Source: Sorex araneus
Lineage: Eukaryota > Chordata > Mammalia > Eulipotyphla > Soricidae
Assembly (NCBI RefSeq): GCF_027595985.1
Contig: NC_073307.1
Location: 45,765,094 to 45,829,093, forward strand
Direction: 5' to 3'
DNA length: 64,000 nucleotides
A program made the position numbers and the translations under genes. The number at the start of each line of letters is the position of its first letter. Position 1 is the stretch's first letter. Positions 42,601-54,112 of the stretch are shown piece after piece. The notes below the pieces were generated by a model. The model saw nothing but the letters and a program-made list of their open reading frames with translations, made no database searches and was not told the origin of the DNA.

Positions 42601-42745
42601 TCATGGCAGAGCCTGGCAAGCTCCCCGTGGCATATTCAATATGTCAAAAACAGTAACAAGAAGCCTCACAATGGAGATGTTACTGGTGCCTGGTCAAGCA
42701 CAGTGATGAACAACAGGACAGCAGTGCAGTACAGTGCAGTACTGA
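42601..42745 (+). mobile_element. SINE, RTE-tail class, 5'-truncated
   Basis: Starts mid-body (CATGGCAGAGCCTGGCAAGC), then GGAGATGTTACTGGTGCCTG and a tail with GTGCAGTACAGTGCAGTACT units, showing a variant tail repeat. Confidence 0.8.
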
Positions 42746-42841
42746 TATGCTATGCTATTTATGTTATAGCTATAAATATATTTCTTATCCTTAGACTTAA
42801 TCAAGAAGTTATGCCATCAGAGTGTCTAATAATTTTGTATA

Positions 42842-43065
42842 TCACTGTATCACTGTCATCCCATTGTTCATGGATTTCCTCGACCAGGCACCAGTAACGT
42901 CTTCATTTGTCCCAGGCCTGAGATTTTAGCAACCTCTCCTTACTCATCTTTCCCAATGATTGGAGGCTCTTTCAGGGTCAGGGGTATGAGACCTGTTATT
43001 GTTACTACATTTGGCATATCGAACATGCCATGGGGAGCTTACCAATCTCTTCCGTGAGATTTCAT
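42842..43065 (-). mobile_element. Third RTE-tailed repeat family, copy 2 (hybrid type)
   Basis: Same order as 8364-8583: TCACTGTCATCCCATTGTTC, GAGATTTTAGCAACCTCTCC, AGGCTCTTTCAGGGTCAGGG, GGCATATCGAACATGCCATG. The shared structure of two separate copies shows a real family. Confidence 0.75.
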
Positions 43066-43737
43066 ATTAGACCTCAATATCCACAGAAACAGAAACAGAG
43101 GGAAGAGTTTCACCCACCACTAGAAAATAGCTGAACTAGTTGGGGTCAGAAAGACAGGTACCAAAAGTGCTTTCTCTTGGCCAAGGGAGGTGTGTGAGTT
43201 TTTATAACACAAGAAGAAAGAAGAAGGGTGGAAAGGTTTGAAGTGGTGGGTCCACATGCAGGTAGGATGTGGCTGTGGCCTTGGGTGGCCAGCAGCCGCC
43301 TCCCCAGGCTCTTCTAGATGGCGGGCGAAGAATGGGCGACAAGCGGACTCCCCAGCATCATCCAATCTCTTGTTATATGGCGCTGTCATAGTCGTCATTT
43401 TGGCCCTAGTCATCAGAGTTCTGTCACCCAAGTCTCCTCACAGACATCAACGTCTCCAAAAGTCTCAATTACCCCCTCGCCTTCAATGTCTCATCATCGA
43501 CCTTCTCGTCCTCAACATCTAGTCCTCAGCATCTAGTCTTCATCTTCTTCCCAGAGTCTAGTTCCAGTCTCTTCCTCGGCAACTTCAACAATTCTCCTCT
43601 CAGCAATTCTCCTACACGTCTTACAACCATTCTGGTCTGACTGTCATTTCTCTTCTTCCAGTCTCTCTCTGTCCTCTCTAGTCTGTCTCTGGTCTTACTC
43701 CGTCATCTCAGTCTCCAGTCTCTACAACCCTTTACCT
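43066..43737. other. Unclassified GC/CT-rich segment
   Basis: Composition differs from its surroundings: a GC-rich patch (AGATGGCGGGCGAAGAATGG) then ~400 nt of TCT/CAGTCTC pyrimidine-rich sequence. Short frames on both strands have no domain I recognise. Could be an LTR or processed-RNA insertion; not identified. Confidence 0.4.
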
Positions 43738-43764
43738 CTCAGTTGGTTAGAGCGTGGTGCTAAT
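43738..43764 (+). other. 27-nt match to the 5' half of tRNA-Ile
   Basis: CTCAGTTGGTTAGAGCGTGG plus TGCTAAT equals the D-arm to anticodon-loop region of vertebrate tRNA-Ile(AAU) as I remember it. Neither the acceptor stem nor the 3' half follows, so it is not a tRNA gene. Confidence 0.6.
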
Positions 43765-43779
43765 TTTGTAGAAAGGAAG

Positions 43780-44350
43780 AAAAAAAAATACATTTTAAAA
43801 TCTTGGCCATTTCTCCTTCCCCAAACTCAGGGCAGAAACCTGAATCAGAACTTTTGAATCTTTCTTTCTTTTTTTTTTTTTTTTTGCTGTCTCCCAAAGT
43901 CATTCCATAGGGCTAGCTATCAGACTTAAATCCCCGAAATCATCCAAACATCAGAAGTGATAAGGACCCATCGATTTTGTGTCATTTTGAGAAACCTGCC
44001 TTCAGAAGTGGTGTTCTTGGCTTCTCCAGTTTTAATGCAGAAGTTCTTTTGACTTTGAGAAGTAAAATTGGCTTTGCTTCATATCCATCTCAGGGGTCAT
44101 ATCAAGAGTAAGAATCCACCAGCTGAAGAATTTTCCTAGAAATAAGGCACATATATGGAGGCTTCATTACAGACACAGTTCATCAAATCATTGCTTATGG
44201 TCAATTGCACTCTATCTCCAGGGATGGGGAGGGAAGAGGGACGGTATTGAAAGTTTCCATCTTATAATCCTGTGGTTGGTTCTCTAGGCAACAGTCCCTA
44301 CATAAGTTTCCAAAAATCAGTTCTTTGACCTATCATAATAGACACCTTTA
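43780..44350. other. Intergenic, unannotated
   Basis: Mixed composition with a T run at 43,869-43,885. No gene or clear repeat. Confidence 0.3.
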
Positions 44351-44351
44351 G

Positions 44352-44480
44352 GCTAGAGAGATAGTATGGGGGTTAAGGAGCTTGCCTTGCCTGGTGTTGA
44401 ACCCTGTTAGATTTTCATCATGACATCTAGTCCTCTGGATCCCCAGCAGTGATCCCTGAGTGCCACTGAGTGTGGCATTC
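44352..44480 (+). mobile_element. Old SINE remnant
   Basis: GGCTAGAGAGATAGTATGGG head, GAGCTTGCCTTGCCTG, CCAGCAGTGATCCCTGAGTG body. Confidence 0.55.
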
Positions 44481-44841
44481 ACAAATAATAATAGACACCT
44501 TTATGACTCTCCTCACAGGAAATTTTGAAGGCTTTAGGAGGCATCAATCAGGAATAATGAAACAAATAAAATATTAAAAACTTATAAATCATAATTTCCC
44601 AGCTTCCTTGAGCAGATATGTTAGTTTATTATTACTATGGTGAATTGTTTGAAATAATTATTTAATAACATAAGCTTGTGTTTCCTAATTAAACATATGT
44701 TACTAAAGTAAAATCTTAAATTAAATTAGATAAAGCATATAAAAACCTGCAATAAGTATAGCTATGTATTTATATGTAAGTGCATGGTCATTATACAGCA
44801 AAAAAAAAAATTCAGTTCCACTGATATTTGTGGGTTCAATT

Positions 44842-45374
44842 CATGAATCACGAATCATGAAATCCCATTGATCATCGATTTCTCGAGCGGGCTCAGTAAC
44901 CTCTCCATTTGTCCTATCCCTAAGATTTTAGAAACCTCTCTCCACTCGGCCTTCCCAATGATGCCACATTGGAGGCTCTTTCAGGGTCAGGGGAATGAGA
45001 TCCAACTTGTTACTGGATTTAGCATATGAATACACCATGGGTAGCTTGTGAGGTTGTCCCATGTAGGCAGAAAACTCTCAGTAGCTTGCTAGTTTCTCCC
45101 AGAGGGAGAAGTAGGTTATAAGATACTGCTTCTGGGAGCTTGCTTTTAAGTCTCTGGATGTTGGCTGTTGATGGGATTTCACACACCTGGGTTCCTCTGC
45201 CGGTACCTTCATGCGTGAGGCTTGTCCAAACGTGTGGACAGGGGCCTTGAGCATGGCTGTGGCTAGGTTCTGGTGGTCTTTGGCCGCCGGGAGCTCTGCT
45301 CGAGGCGGGGAGGGAAGCTGGAGCCCATCCCCTCTGAGGGGCCCCAGGGAAGACAGCCAGGCATGCGAGCAAAA
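44842..45374 (-). repeat. ~535-bp RTE-tailed repeat, copy 2, with target duplication
   Basis: 533 bp, same organisation as 40164-40699. GGGTTCAATT at 44832-44841 and 45375-45384 gives both boundaries: the 3' end is the ATCACGAATCATGA tail (complement), the 5' end the GC-rich side. So the family moves as a retroposon of about this length. Confidence 0.87.
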
Positions 45375-45394
45375 GGGTTCAATTAATTTCTTTT

Positions 45395-45975
45395 TTCATT
45401 TATTTTCATTTATTTTATTTTATGTTTTTGTAATTTTTTAATTGAATAACCTGTGAGATACAGTTACAAAGCTTTCATGTTTGAGTTTCAGTCATACAAT
45501 GATCGAACACCTGTCCCTCTACCAGTGCACGTTTTCCACCACCGATGTCCCCAGTATTTCCCCTTTTCCAACTCTCCCCCTGCCTCTATGGCTGACAATT
45601 TCTTCCATACTCTCTCTCTACTTTGGGGCATTATGGTTTGCAATACAGATACTGAGAGGCTATTGTGTTTGATCATTTATCTACTTTCAGAACAATCTCC
45701 CATCCTGAGCAATCTCTCGGACCATTATTGACTTAGTGATTTCTTCTCTATTCTAGCTGCTTTCTCTCCCAGCTCATGAGGCAGGCTTCCAAACATAGAG
45801 CATTATTCCTGACCCTTGTCTCTACTGTCCTATGGTGTCAGTCTCATATTATTTTATATTTAGCAAATGTCTCTCTCTTTCTGACTTATTTTATTTAGCA
45901 TGAAACTCTCCATGACCATCCACTTAGAAGCAAATTTCGTGACTTCATCTTTTCTAACAGCTACATAGCATTCCA
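45395..45975 (-). mobile_element. L1 3' end, reverse
   Basis: CTGTGAGATACAGTTACAAA, CCAGTGCACGTTTTCCACCA, CTCTCTACTTTGGGGCATTA, and ACAGCTACATAGCATTCCAT where the ORF2 end begins. The frames here are complements of L1. Confidence 0.88.
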
Positions 45976-46210
45976 TTGTCACAAAAGAGTTTTATTTAGT
46001 GACAAGGTTGAAGGTTGAGAAATGGTGGAATTATGTTTAAAGTAATCGTTTTGTCAGCTTGGTCTCAAGCAATGATTCTATAGTAAAAGATCAAGAAATG
46101 TTGCAGGAAGAACATTGAGACAACATTATTCTCTTGTATCTGTAGGCCATTAATCTAGGCCTGGGGGGGGGGGGAAGATACAAAACCAAAACTGAAACCT
46201 TCCTTGGGCT

Positions 46211-46388
46211 GAAAGCACTTGGATTTACATCCCAAAGACCAGGCAGGGCTGCCACAGGAAATCTACATGTCAATTACAAGCTAGGCAGCACCTGAAATCT
46301 GCATCCCAAAGACTAGGCTAGGCCAGAGACTGGAATCTACAATGTCAAGTCAGGTCTGGCTAGCACCTAAGATCTGAATGTCAAAACT
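46211..46388 (+). repeat. Degenerate minisatellite, ~36-40-bp unit
   Basis: About five loose copies of a unit around GAAATCTGCATCCCAAAGAC, GAAATCTACATGTCAA, GGAATCTACAATGTCAAG and AAGATCTGAATGTCAAA, each followed by an AGGC/CTAGGC phrase and a CACCTG-like start. Unit boundaries are approximate. Confidence 0.65.
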
Positions 46389-46460
46389 GCCTCTGAAATT
46401 ATTTCCAGAAGGCAGCTGAAAAGGGGAAAATATTCCTGTCTGCTGTACAGTGTCCCCAAC

Positions 46461-46461
46461 A

Positions 46462-46516
<55 letters not shown>

Positions 46517-46675
46517 GAAGGAAGGAAGGAAGGAAGGAAGGAAGGAAGGAAGGAAGGAAGGAAGGAAGGAAGGAAGGAAGGAAGGAAGGAAGGAAGGAAG
46601 GAAGGAAGGAAGGAAGGAAGGAAGGAAGGAAGGAAGGAAGGAAGGAAGGAAGGAAGGAAGGAAGGAAGGAAGGAA

Positions 46676-46772
<97 letters not shown>

Positions 46773-46773
46773 G
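46461..46773 (+). repeat. Compound (GAAA)n(GGAA)n(GAAA)n microsatellite, ~313 bp
   Basis: Three blocks: GAAA to about 46,514, GGAA to about 46,680, GAAA to 46,773, almost without interruption. It gives spurious long Lys/Glu-Arg or Phe/Leu-Ser reading frames on both strands. Confidence 0.98.
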
Positions 46774-46799
46774 ATAGGTTTCAGAACTGTCAGGATATT

Positions 46800-46965
46800 A
46801 TAAGTAGTTAGCATGCTTGTCCTGTAAACAACTCATGAGTTCAATCCCCAGCACCCCATAAGATCCCCTGTGTGCCGCCATGACTTATTCCTGAGTACAG
46901 AGCCAAAAGTAAGCACTGAGCATTGCCAGTGTGTGCTCCCCAAACTAAAAAAGAAAAATAAAAAT
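46800..46965 (+). mobile_element. Old SINE, A-tail class
   Basis: Decayed head, CCCCAGCACCCCATAAGATC, GAGTACAGAGCCAAAAGTAA, GAGCATTGCCAGTGTGTGCT and an A-rich tail. It abuts the microsatellite. Confidence 0.7.
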
Positions 46966-46969
46966 AGAA

Positions 46970-49325
46970 AGCAAAAAACAAAGAACACATTCCTTGAAGG
47001 ACAGCTCTTCTGAGGCACACTCCCTTGGTGTCTGTGAATCTAAACTAAAGGGTTCTGAGTAAGAATTCAACTAGCACATTTTCTGAACAATAAGATAAGG
47101 GCAGTTACTCAGAAGTTTGCTTGTTTGAATTTGTTTAATTTGAAGTTCTATTCTTAATTTCTTTTGATAAAGTTTCAGTTATTGTACTTCTCACAGGATT
47201 TTGATTCATTGCAAAATAATCTTGTCAGTAATATTATAATAATGATCTATTATTGCATAACAAATGACCCCCATATTAATGACATAAACCAAAAGCAATT
47301 GTCTCTTTTTCTGAAATTGAGGCAAAACCAGCAAAATGGCTTGCTTCTGCTCCATATAGTGATGTTAGTGGTTCTATTGGAATTAAAGATGATTGATGAT
47401 TTTAGGAACTTGAATGCAATTTCAGTTGGAGAGCTAGGGAGAGTTTTCTCTTTGTCTCTCTCTGTCTCTTTAGATTATTTTGACCAATCTTGCTAAGTTC
47501 TTTTGGTTGTTAAACAAAAAAGCCTAAGAGTAACTTAATTTAAAAAAAAGGGGGGATGCTTTTCTTGAAAGAAAAGTACTTAAATAAATTTGGGAAGCAT
47601 GCCTAATCAGCATAGAATGGGTAGTCAGCTTCAAAAAATGAAATTGGGTGTTATGATTTATACCTACTAGAGTCAGGATGAAATGGCAGTCTATATGTGG
47701 TATTTGTCCATTTTTTTTTACATTTGTGAGGAGAAATGGTGGAGATGTTCAACTGAAGAATGTAGAATTGATTTACATTGCCAGGCTCAAAAATCAAATT
47801 CAACAGGGATGTGTTTTTAGTACAGTAATGAGGAGAGAAGTGACTGTGAGTTGGGGAAAGTGCCTTTGTAGAATCTCCACTGACCAGTCAGGGTTGTGGA
47901 GTCTTTATCAGTACAATTATTTTAGGTCCTACCTTCGCCCAAGCAAAGAGGAAGGAGTGTAGTTAGGCAGTTTCTCCCAGAGAGAATTATTTTCTGAACT
48001 TCCACCCCTAAGCCAGGGTGGCCTTGTATTTTTATTTCCAGAGAGTCCTTCTAAGCTTTTATGGAAAAGAGAAGCGGCAGCATAAAGTTGCAAAAAGTTT
48101 TGATTATTTAATCACTAGACTTAGATCTAAAATGGCACACTGTCACAGCCAGCACATTCTCTTGCTGATAGAAAGTCACGTGACCAGTTCATTATCAAAG
48201 GGAGGAGAAATAGAATCTTTCTGTAACAGAGGAGCAACCTGAATGAGGAAAAATGTGGTGATTTGTTGGTGAAAATATTTGTAATAAATATGGGAAAAAT
48301 ATGCTCCTTCATTTAAAATTAAGAGAAATGTTTACTGGATGTTGTTGGGAAGATGTAAGTTTTGTGAAACACATAATAGAAAACTCAAATCTGAATGGTT
48401 CTAAATAGTATATCCAATGATCAACATGCAACTAAATTGCACAATATTGTCTTATTCATAGATATTATGATATAAATGTCATTGTAATTCTTTATAAGTC
48501 AGAAAGAGACTAATTTGAGGGTGAAGAAGAATTGTAATTGAGGTTTTCTCTCAAGAATTTTTAGTCTTCTACATCAAAAGATTTCCACATGATGAATAAC
48601 TCAGGAATAAGTCAAATATCTATTAGAATTAATTTAGTACATGATTATTATAATTATGTCTACTATACTTTATTATTCTTTAGTGACTTCACGTGTTATT
48701 AGCTAAAGTGAAGGCTGAAGTAATCATATTTCTAATCTCAAGCACTTTCATGTGTATAATAACATTAGTTAATATTAATGAAGAGTTTTAACACGTTGCA
48801 TATGTGCATAATTGAAGTAACATGGGAGAGGAAGAAGCAGGAGGAGAATCAGAGGAGAACGGAGATGGGAATGGAATAAACTGCAACTGAGACCAACCAG
48901 CCTGGCTCCCATTCCTTCTTTTGCCTGCCATCGCTATCGACCTCCCCGGAGTGGGGAAGCAGCATGAGACTACTGAACGTGGGTGGCAGAAGACATAAAG
49001 AGTGCTGCTGCCCCTTTTTTGTGTTTACACAAATAATCTCCATAAATAGTCATAAAATTAAACACACTGTATTTCAGTTTGCTTTGAAACCTTTTGCTCA
49101 ATGAATAAATTAAAATCTAAAACAGAGATGTGACCCAAGATTCTCTCTCAATTATTTGCTACTCTCTGATGCATAGCGTTCTGAAACGAATACTTCAAGA
49201 GGAACTATCAAGAGGGAATATCAGATGAAATGAACTTCTAAATCAACTGAAGAAATCACAAAAGACCTTAAGTTAGGTAGGAAACATCTGGTACTAGACC
49301 TTAGGCTTCATTAGTAACATTGAAA
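46970..49325. other. 2.3 kb intergenic, no gene found
   Basis: Mostly unique-looking AT-rich DNA. Around 48,820-49,020 a G/A-rich then GC-richer stretch with GGAATAAACTGCAACTGAGA could be part of an LTR, but no second end was found. No Kazal exon or other domain seen. Confidence 0.35.
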
Positions 49326-49338
49326 AATATTTCATGAG

Positions 49339-49508
49339 GGGCTGGAGCGATAGCACAGTGGGTAGGGCGTTTGCCTTGCAAACGGCCAACCTGGGTCCGA
49401 TTCCCAGCATGCCGTCCCCCAAGCATCACCAGGAGTAATTCCTGGGTGAAGAGCCAGGAGTAACTCCTGAGCATCTTCAGGTGTGACCCAAAAAAAGCAA
49501 AAAATATA
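49339..49508 (+). mobile_element. Young SINE, A-tail class, small body deletion
   Basis: GGGGCTGGAGCGATAGCACA to GTGTGACCCAAAAAAAGC. The body reads AGCATGCCGTCCCCCAAGCA, lacking the usual CATATGG. Imperfect flanks ATATTTCATGA / ATATTTCCTGA. Confidence 0.88.
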
Positions 49509-49509
49509 T

Positions 49510-51228
49510 ATATTTCCTGAGACTCAGTAACCAACAAACTAAAGCTTGTCACATGCTACATCCCTCTCCCAAAAAAAGTTGTAATGAAGAATAGTGGCTA
49601 ATGTGTTCATCTAAAGAAAGAAAATCAAGAGTTCAAGTTTCTTTCCCTTTAGTTGCTTGGCAATGGCTTTTTGAAATTAAGCTAAGTAACCAGATTCAAA
49701 TGCTGTAGTATATCCCATAATTTGAAACCCAGATCACTAAACTATATTCAGGAATCATTTTTTCCCACCAAACCACAGAAATACACAGCAAAATTTGACT
49801 CTTTCCATATATATTATTATGACTATTTTAGAAATAATAAGGGAGATATGTAAAAGAGAAAAATTGGAGAAAAGAAATAGGGAAATGAACTTAAATAAGA
49901 TCACATAGCTGAAAAGATAGAGGGAAACAATGACCTAGAATCACTTGACTAATATTATATCTCCCCTCACAAGCCTTAAAAAAAGGCAATCAGTGATCCA
50001 CATAAAGGGTTTATTCAGAAACTCAGTAATGGAAGAGAATGGCGAAGACTGTGTTCCTTGCAATAATCATGTGCTCTCTGTCTTCTTCACCAATGAGGCC
50101 TCAAATGTAGTTCATCCTATGTTCACCAGGAAAATAAAACAGAAGAATGCCAGACACTGCAGTGTTGAATCACTGGCCATCATTTCACTGAAAATAATGG
50201 ATGAAATTGACACGCATAAAGAGAAGGGTCAGTGGTCTGTGCTAGCTCAAAGACAAGGAATTCTCAGCTGCCTCTTGCTCATAGTTTTCACTGGTTACAT
50301 GTTAACAATAAAAAAGTAATAATTACCTATGGTAAGCAGTGTATCAAACGTTCTGAGTGAAATCCAGGGGTGATTAGTAGAAGGTTATAGCCTGGGAGAC
50401 TACTACATTAGCTAAAGGAACTAGGGACATTAAGGGGAGCTCAGGCATATTAAGCCCTTCTCTCTTGATCAAGTCTTGCCTTCAGTACCTTGATATAGTG
50501 TTAATGACTAGCCTACTGGTTATAAATTCTTTAACTCTTTAACTCATTATGTGAGCTCCTATTCTATGGGTCCTGTAATTTTATAATTTTTATCTGCAGG
50601 GAACTCTTTAGCCTCTGACTCATTTGCATTATGTTTTGAAAATTAATATTGATAAGGCTAGACAGGTTCACTAGTGATCCTTTATCTAGCCTTTACCTAG
50701 AATCCTTCTACAAGATGTTTTGGGCATCAACTCCCCTCATCTAATATTTCATTGTGCTGAGTATTTTCTGAGTTTGCATAAAGATAAAAATTTTTATACC
50801 TAAGTCTCAAAAGTTAATATATGCAATGTTCTAAGGATCTAAGAGTCAAAATCAATTTTAGAATCACTGATTTGCGATTATTAAACTTATAACAGCCAAG
50901 CCTTCAAGGTGGGATGGAACACGGGGTGATTGATGGAGGGATGAGGTCACAGGATGGTGGGGTTAGAGATGGGAACATTGTATTCCTGTAACCCTATTTA
51001 AAACAACTTTGTAAATCATGGTGTCTAAATAAAAACATTTAAAATAATTATTATTTAAAATAATCTAGTTTCACTTCCTTTCTCAAAGTTAATGTCATTT
51101 TAAGAATTCTGAAATAAGAAAATTCTTCCTATATTAGAAATTTGTTTAGATTCAGAATTAGGCAGCCTAATAGTATCTATCTTGTCATTCTAATTAATGA
51201 CATTCAGATCATGAAACAAATAGAAACA
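49510..51228. other. 1.7 kb intergenic with one uncertain open frame
   Basis: AT-rich. An L1 3'-end-like stretch (GATTGATGGAGGGATGAGGT ... AAATCATGGTGTCTAAATAA) lies at 50,905-51,045. A 124-codon + strand frame spans 49945-50319; it is unassigned and discussed in the findings. Confidence 0.35.
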
Positions 51229-51238
51229 TCACTCCTAA

Positions 51239-51416
51239 TTTTTTTTTTTTTTGGCTTTTTGGGTCACACCTGGCGATGCACAGGGGTCACTCCTGGCTCT
51301 GCATTCAGGAATTACCTCTGGTGATGCTCAGGGATCATATGTGATGCTAGGAATCAAACCTAGGTCTGCCATGTGCAAGGCAAACGTTCTACCAGCTGTG
51401 CTAACGCTCCAGTCCC
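51239..51416 (-). mobile_element. SINE, A-tail class, reverse
   Basis: T run, GGGTCACACCTGGCGATGCA, to GTGCTAACGCTCCAGTCCC. TCACTCCTAA at 51229-51238 and 51417-51426 is the target duplication. Confidence 0.92.
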
Positions 51417-51429
51417 TCACTCCTAAATC

Positions 51430-51955
51430 TTTTTATCAAAATTTATATTTCCTAATATCAATGCTACATGGTGTCTAGATGTCACCTTATCAAGGTCATC
51501 TTCTTTTGCACATGCTTCAGTTAATTCAAGTTTCTCTTACAAAAAAGAAACTTGTTTATGGCCAGTTGAAAATTCCTAAGTGATTTCTGCATTAGTTCTG
51601 TTTGTCATAGTAGCTTAAGGCAATTAAGTCTAGTAGTATAATGTTATCTTAAACATGAAGTTTATTGTCTCTGTTGCTTCATAAAAATACATTGTCATTG
51701 TTTCCTACTGTAGATGCTCATTACTTACCCAATTATTTATTCATTACCAAAACTAAATAAAATTGAAATTGCTTTTAAAGTTCAGTTTGAGATCAATAAT
51801 TAGGAAATAATTTATTTGTGGGAAAATATCATGAATCTCTACTGTAGATGTATAAACTTAGAGGATCAATAACAGTACTGACTGAAGATAAATCATCTCT
51901 TAATAAAAGAAAACGAATCACTTTCCCAACTGAGTTTCAGAATTTTTTTTCTGTA
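51430..51955. other. Intergenic, unannotated
   Basis: AT-rich, no recognised element before the L1 copy. Confidence 0.3.
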
Positions 51956-51959
51956 AGAT

Positions 51960-53215
51960 ATCTGACCCTAAAAAGACACAGTGACCGGAATACGAAGACA
52001 ATCTACAGAATGGGAAAGGGTATTCACCCAATACTCATCTGAAGGGGTTGCTATCAAGGATATATAACACACTGGTTGTACTCTACAAGAAGAAAACATC
52101 CAACCCCATCAGAAAATGGGGCAATGAAATGAACAGAAACTTTCTCAAAGAAGAAATACGAATGGCCAAAAGGCACATGAAAAAAATGCTCTTCATCACT
52201 AATCATCAGGGAGATGCAAATCAAAACAATGAGATACCATCTCACTCCACAAAGACTGGCCCACATCCAAAAGAACAAAAACAACCGGTGTTGGCATAGA
52301 TATGGAGAGAAAGGGACTCTCCTTCACTGCTGGTGGGAATACTGACTGGTTCATCCCTTTTGGAAAACAGTATGGATGCTTCTCAAAAAATTAGAAATTG
52401 AACTCCCATTTGACCCAGCAATAGCACTTCTGGGAATATGTTCCAGAGAGCAAAAAAGTATAGTTGAAATAACATCTGCACTTGTATGTTCATTGCAACA
52501 CTGTTTACAATAGCCAGAATCTGGAAAAAACCCAAGTGCCTAAGAACAGATGTTCGGTTAAAGAAACTTTGATGCATCTACACAATGGAATACTATGCAA
52601 TTGTTAGAAATGATTAAGTCATGAAATTTGCATATATATAAGTGTATCAACATGGAAAGTATCATGTTAAGTGAAATGAGTCAGAAAGAGAGGGACAGAC
52701 ATACATAGAAAGGTTGCACTCATTTGTGGAATAAAACAACAGAATGGTAGCCCAACACCCAAGAATAGTAGAGATAAGCACCAGGAGGAATTCTCCACAC
52801 CTTGGAAGTTGGCCTCACATGATGGGGGAAAGGGCAGCTCAGAAATATAAAGGACCACCAAGTAAAAAGTGCTTGGAGGTCCCACTTGGAATGGGAGATG
52901 CGTGCTGAAAATAGGCTATAGACCGAAGATAATGACCACTTAATACCTCTATTGCAAACCACAACACCCAAAAGGAGAGAGAGAGAGAGAGCGAAAGGGT
53001 ATGCCCTGCCACAGAAGCAGGGAGGGGTGGGAGGATAAGGTGGGGGTAGAGGGAGACACACTGGGATCATTGGTGGTGGAGAATGGGCACTGGTGGAGGT
53101 ATTCAAACATTGTATGACTGAAACATAACCACAAAAGTTTATAAATCTGTGACTGTACCTCACAGGGATCCATTACAAAAAATAAATTAAAAAAATAAGT
53201 AAAATTAAAAAAAAA
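51960..53215 (+). mobile_element. L1 LINE 3' end, frameshifted
   Basis: Covers the same ORF2 region and 3' UTR as 15792-16969: AGAAAACATCCAACCCCATC, CACTGCTGGTGGGAATA, TACACAATGGAATACTATGC, GGGCACTGGTGGAGG and an A-rich end. Indels and stops break ORF2 (for example within the REMQIK-equivalent region), so it is older. Confidence 0.9.
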
Positions 53216-53219
53216 CACA

Positions 53220-54112
53220 ATCTGTAAGCACTTATATCATTCTATGACTACCTTAAGACACCCCTGGTGAAAATAACTTAATGTACATAAACACCTAAAA
53301 CCCAATAAATTTCAGAAATAAACTCTAATATTCCTTTTACAATAATGGAACATGATTTTTTTCTGAGCACATTCTTCTCTTTAGTTCTTATGAACATAAA
53401 CAGGCTTCTTCATTCTTCATATTTATATTTCTCATCAAATATGGATGGGAATCAACAGCGGTGATAATTGGAGAATGTATTTGTAACTATATTTATTGTA
53501 TACTTAAAAGTTATATATCTGGTGTTTTATAAAATGGTGAAAAATTATTAATTTTATATCATTACTCTAAATCATAATCTAATGTGGCTACCAAAACACC
53601 ACTTTCTTTGATATTATTATTATTAATTATAATCCAATGTGGCTAAGAAAGAATTTTCCTGGATGTGAAAAGCCTGCTTTCAGTGCGATAAATAGGAAGG
53701 TGATACTAGAGCAGGATTGACTTTCTAAAACTTTTGCATACTTTTTGTGTGTAAAGAATATATGTATTGGTGGAAACATGAATGCATGGATCCAGGGATC
53801 ATCAATATTATTCTCATATCCTACACAAAAACATATAATAGTAGCCTCTAGTATGTCATAATAATAAAAATAGAGAGTAAACAATTTGAGGTATAGATAC
53901 ATCTTCGGTTGATTAAATAAGTGTGTTCATGGGGTAGGACAATCTGTGTATCATGCAATAGGTTATATAGCCTTCAGATAGAACAAATTTATAAGCCTAA
54001 AGTAGAAAAAGAATGTAACAAAGAATAGAACACAAGTAAACAAGTTAGGAACAATAAGACAAAGTGTAAACAGGGAATAGCTACATGCCAAGAAATAATT
54101 GGATGACATAGT
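53220..54112. other. Intergenic, unannotated
   Basis: AT-rich with no recognised repeat or exon. Confidence 0.35.

Noticed and set aside
43738-43764. Functional tRNA-Ile gene
   Set aside because: Only the 5' half is present; no T-arm, acceptor stem or terminator follows.
45019-45372. Pro/Ala-rich 117-codon frame on the minus strand
   Set aside because: It lies in the GC-rich half of the ~535-bp repeat. The other two copies do not keep one shared frame (the copy at 40164 has only a 74-codon piece), so coding constraint is not supported.
46461-46773. CRISPR-like array
   Set aside because: Four-base tandem repeats without spacers, in a mammalian genome.
46350-46814. Long open frames on both strands (Phe/Leu-Ser repeats and Lys/Glu-Arg repeats)
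   Set aside because: They are translations of the GAAA/GGAA microsatellite, whose lack of stop codons is automatic.
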